A stretch of 64,000 nt of DNA from Dryococelus australis (taxonomy: Eukaryota; Arthropoda; Insecta; Phasmatodea; Phasmatidae), in contig CM056999.1 of the NCBI GenBank assembly GCA_029891345.1, forward strand, positions 26,509,418 to 26,573,417, written 5' to 3'. The position numbers were made by a program, and so were the translations under genes. A model generated the notes under the pieces. The model saw nothing but the letters and a program-made list of their open reading frames with translations. It was not told where the DNA came from and did no database searches. Shown here piece by piece: positions 61,084-64,000 of this stretch (position 1 is its first letter; the number at the start of each line of letters is the position of its first letter).

Positions 61084-61432
61084 TTAAAAAAATGTAAAAT
61101 CTTCTTGGAACTGAAAAGTACCTAACTAAATAGACAAACCTCCCTCACTGTAGTCAAATGATACACAGGATAACACTCAACATCCTACGTATGTCCATAT
61201 TTAGGAATGGTAATCGAGCAAAGGTTCCTCATCATTATCTCCATATAGCTATAAAAATAATTTAAAAATGAAAATAAGGAAATATAAATTAGGCACACTT
61301 GAAAGTAGAGTGTGATGAACTTCCATATACTTGCATACACTTTATAGTTATTATATTGTCGTTAGCCTGTAAATCGTTTTACCTTTTATATTGCAACTAA
61401 GAAGTTTGTATAGGTACTTGACAAGGTAGCCG
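61084..61432. other. AT-rich non-coding stretch
   Basis: Nothing recognised. Confidence 0.4.
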
Positions 61433-61715
61433 GCTAAGCTAGTTCCGTGTTTAATTTGAGAGTTAAGAGATTTTGGGTGGCATCAATAGCTTTGTGTAAT
61501 GGCCAGGGAGGATGAAATTGAGAGGGATGTGGACAAATAATACCGGAATGGAATGCCAAGGAAAACGAGACACTCCCGAGAAAATCCATCCAACAGAGGC
61601 TTCTTAAAACACTATTTTCACATGGCAAAATCCGATCGTAACCATGTCGGGAGTTGAACCGATATCGCCTGACAGAGACGAGACCCTAGCCACTGTGCCA
61701 ACCACGGACCCACGT
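61433..61715 (-). mobile_element. tRNA-derived SINE
   Basis: On the minus strand the head reads GTGGTTGGCACAGTGGCTAG (A box) and ATATCGGTTCAACTCCCGAC (B box GGTTCAACTCC). The body has ATTTTCTCGGGAGTGTCTCG then TTTTCC and CATTCCATTCCGG. There is no cloverleaf after the B box, so it is a SINE and not a tRNA gene. The promoter boxes are well kept compared with the other SINEs here. Confidence 0.75.
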
Positions 61716-62112
61716 TCGACTTGGAAAACACAACATTCGTCTATGTGTGTGTGAAATATTCTTCATTCATATATCAAACTATGCTTCAATAAATTCATCA
61801 GAGCTAGCGGAAAGCATTTCTATGTTCAGTATTTCGATAAATTACGGCACAAAAATGTGTCCCTAAATATTCGTTCTTAGAAGGCAAGGAATGCAGCAGA
61901 GTGAAGCATGGCAACACTCCAGCCAGTACTGCGAACAATCGCGCGAACGATCTCTCGAGATAACCCTTCAGCCGAAGCCTAATTCCTCGGCTCACCTAAC
62001 GGGACACACCTGTCCTTGGGGTCATACAATACCCCCCTTCTGCCCAGCCGCTGAAACTCTAACCCCCCTCTTCGTGTTGCACACTACGGACGAAATGAGG
62101 GATTGGCCAAGC
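61716..62112. other. Non-coding stretch
   Basis: A GC-richer patch at 61,890-62,100 with a C-rich strand. No coding or known repeat recognised. Confidence 0.4.
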
Positions 62113-62356
62113 TATAGGCTGTTCACGGTAATGTGAGAACTTTTTTTAAGGCACATCTAACCTGCTTTAACCTTTAATAAATATATTTCAATACATCTTC
62201 AGACGTTAACTTTTGAGAATCGTGAAATGTATACATTGTGTTTATTAGTCAACATGACAGTGGTTGTATTAAAAAGTGGCCGAAGGATGGAAACTGACAA
62301 AAAGGAAAATTTTGCAAGACCTTAAAAAGTGCTCACTTGACCATGAACAGCCTATA
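62113..62356. mobile_element. MITE, GGCTGTTCAC family (short form), copy 2
   Basis: 244 bases, TATAGGCTGTTCACGGTAAT at the left and GACCATGAACAGCCTATA at the right. With the flanking C and G the ends form a perfect GCTATAGGCTG/CAGCCTATAGC pair. The interior corresponds to the reverse of the 31.3 kb copy (CCTTTAATAAATATATT..., ACGTTAACTTTTGAGA). Confidence 0.8.
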
Positions 62357-62681
62357 GCAAAGAGCAGCATGACGCGGGTCTTAAAATATGCACAACATAC
62401 CTACAGTTTTAAATAAAGGTCTATAAATTTAATGCCTTGACAATACATTTTTTATGGGCATGATTTTTCTCAAAAGAATACAGCTGATATCACTATAATT
62501 TTTGTTTCAAGTATTTATTTTCCAATTGACTAAAAATCATGCGCCATTTCATTGTTTAAAAAAATATGTATTTAACATCGATAGAATAGAAAAGTATAAC
62601 CACAGCTCGAACAATTAAATATCTTTAATAATTCCAAAATAGCCATTATTACAAAATCAATGTGCGTTTATCACTCCAGAC
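62357..62681. other. AT-rich non-coding stretch
   Basis: Nothing recognised. Confidence 0.4.
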
Positions 62682-64000
62682 GGCTCTTACCGCGGGGGTG
62701 AGGAAGGCCTAAGTTCAGGATGGTTAGGGGTTTAGGAATAAAGTGGCCACGCTTCAACGCCGTGCTACCTGCCATACAAAACACACTGCCCCTTGTTCCT
62801 CGCAGTAGTGACGGACTGTGAACAATGGCGAGTAGCACGTGACCCAAGAGGCATAAACAAGTTATACACATCAAGGAAAGAGAAGGCATCAGGAGTGTTG
62901 TAGAAACTTGTGATGGATAGGCAAGGAATAAATATTTGTTGGTTCTTATTAGCAAAGCTACAGAGAGAGCTGCGAAGTACTCGCGAGTATCGAGAGAATT
63001 CGCAAACAAAGCAGAGATAGACCTGGCGAGCCTCAAACAACTCCAGGAAAGCGAAGGTAAGAACACTATGCTCACACTGTCCACAGTATCTTCAATTAAG
63101 AGTTCTGACACCCACAAGACGACCAACTTGCATGCTGTCTCTCTGCGAGAAACTCGCCTACACATGACTTTCAGCAGTGAACCTATATATATTTTTAAGG
63201 CACACTAATAAGAAAGAAGTACGATATGTTTCTCAAAAACAACTCTTAAATTTTCGTATAAAACATCTGTGGCTGAAACTGTTTCTGAAAGCACCAGTTT
63301 TAACCATTATTAGATCAAAAAGTAATTCTTTGGGTTTGATGAGTTAAAACATGGTGCTTGGACGCTATTACAAAATATCCAACTGTTTTGGAATCATGTA
63401 TTTTGTACCAAACCCTTCTAATACACTTCATGCGCCAGCCAGTCGGAGCACTTATTGCATCTGCAATGTGATGAATTTGTGTTAATTTTTAGTCACTTTA
63501 TTTTCTTGACTGAACTGTTATGCTTTTAAAATATTGCACCAATAATAAATAGTCATCCGTGAATTTTCAGTAATATGCAAGTATTATTTTCAGTCAAACA
63601 ACTCATTCAAAAGATTTTATTTAAAAATTGTAAATTTGGCGCAGCAGGGTGGCTGCAAGGAACAGGGGTCTCTTGCGACGAAACAATAAGAAAAGTTACT
63701 CTCATTGAATTTCTTGAAAAACATCGACCAAGAGAGAAAATATTCGCTGTTGACAGGGTATTTCATCAACATGGCCATACTGTACTTAGATTGCCCATTT
63801 ATGTGTGCGATTTCAATGCCACAGAACTAGCCTGGGCAAATATTAAACGTCATAACACAGATTTTTCATTGCAAGTCTTACAGATGCTAACAACAGAGAC
63901 CGTAAAAGTCGTAACAAAGGAAGACTGGGTGGTAAATTGCAGACACGTTGAAGGAATTGGAGAAGAGTACTGGAAGAACGGCTGCCTCATTGAGTTGGCA
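62682..64000 (+). mobile_element. DDE-transposase-bearing DNA element, copy 2 (runs off the window)
   Basis: Aligns with 13,245-14,390. Shared words include GTGCTACCTGCC, TCGCAGTAGTGACGGACTGT and AAGAAAGAAGTACGATATGT. It has about 270 extra bases (62,930-63,207) encoding KATERAAKYSRVSRE, which resembles the helix-turn-helix near the N-terminus of this transposase family, so copy 2 is the fuller one. Confidence 0.6.
63575..64000 (+). CDS. Transposase C-terminal fragment, partial at window end
   Basis: 142 codons open to the last base. It is about 97% identical by eye to 13,922-14,347 and has the same HGHTVLRLP and CDFNATELAW signature, so the Glu of the presumed catalytic triad is kept. The start is the same ATG just before a TATTTTCAG-like splice acceptor, so the true exon may begin about 20 bases later. 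The stop lies outside the window. Confidence 0.6.
   Translation, partial: MQVLFSVKQLIQKILFKNCKFGAAGWLQGTGVSCDETIRKVTLIEFLEKHRPREKIFAVDRVFHQHGHTVLRLPIYVCDFNATELAWANIKRHNTDFSLQVLQMLTTETVKVVTKEDWVVNCRHVEGIGEEYWKNGCLIELA

Overview
This window looks like AT-rich, repeat-rich insect nuclear DNA. There is no dense gene set. Signals of an insect are tRNA-derived SINEs with bodies common in hemimetabolous insects, TA-flanked miniature inverted-repeat elements (MITEs), a Tc1 relic, RTE-like LINE tails, LTR-element fossils and a fossil copy of a nudivirus/baculovirus-type gene. A hemimetabolous (possibly polyneopteran) insect is my inference from the SINE bodies. I see no intact host gene, rRNA gene, true tRNA gene or CRISPR array.

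Layout, 0-16 kb: a degraded RING-finger gene with a proline/glutamate-rich repeat (1.9-2.5 kb); a 2.4 kb element with about 340 bp terminal inverted repeats (2.92-5.31 kb); a dispersed repeat (6.8-7.4 kb); a minus-strand LTR-retrotransposon gag fossil (9.5-11.3 kb); a DDE-transposase-bearing element (13.1-14.5 kb), a second and longer copy of which closes the window (62.7 kb to the end); and a SINE (15.3 kb).

16-32 kb: an almost complete LTR element (16,035-24,008), with two LTRs, a 4-base target duplication and a 7 kb interior without recognisable coding domains; a second copy of the dispersed repeat (24.5 kb); a SINE and a MITE (25.5-26.2 kb); a 119-bp tandem repeat (27.4 kb); and a MITE abutting a deleted Tc1 transposon (31.3-32.1 kb).

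33-50 kb: LINE/SINE scraps; the fossil of a viral P74 (PIF-0)-like gene (34.2-35.6 kb, minus strand) followed by a short minisatellite; a solo-LTR-like block (40.0-40.9 kb); a 38-bp array whose unit is the 5' part of a tRNA/SINE (42.5-43.0 kb); three further MITEs (44.9 kb and a pair at 46.1-46.8 kb); and an ancient tandem array of about 287-bp units (48-49.9 kb).

51-64 kb: the most gene-like part. A four-exon Myb/SANT-like DNA-binding protein gene has matching splice sites and phases but carries in-frame breaks (51.27-55.15 kb). It is followed by a heavily decayed copy of a large, unnamed metazoan protein family with an N-terminal Cys/His cluster (57.3-59.5 kb). A minus-strand SINE, a MITE and the second transposase element complete the window. 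The window is best read as layers of mobile-element and viral fossils with a few dead genes among them, not as a working gene cluster.
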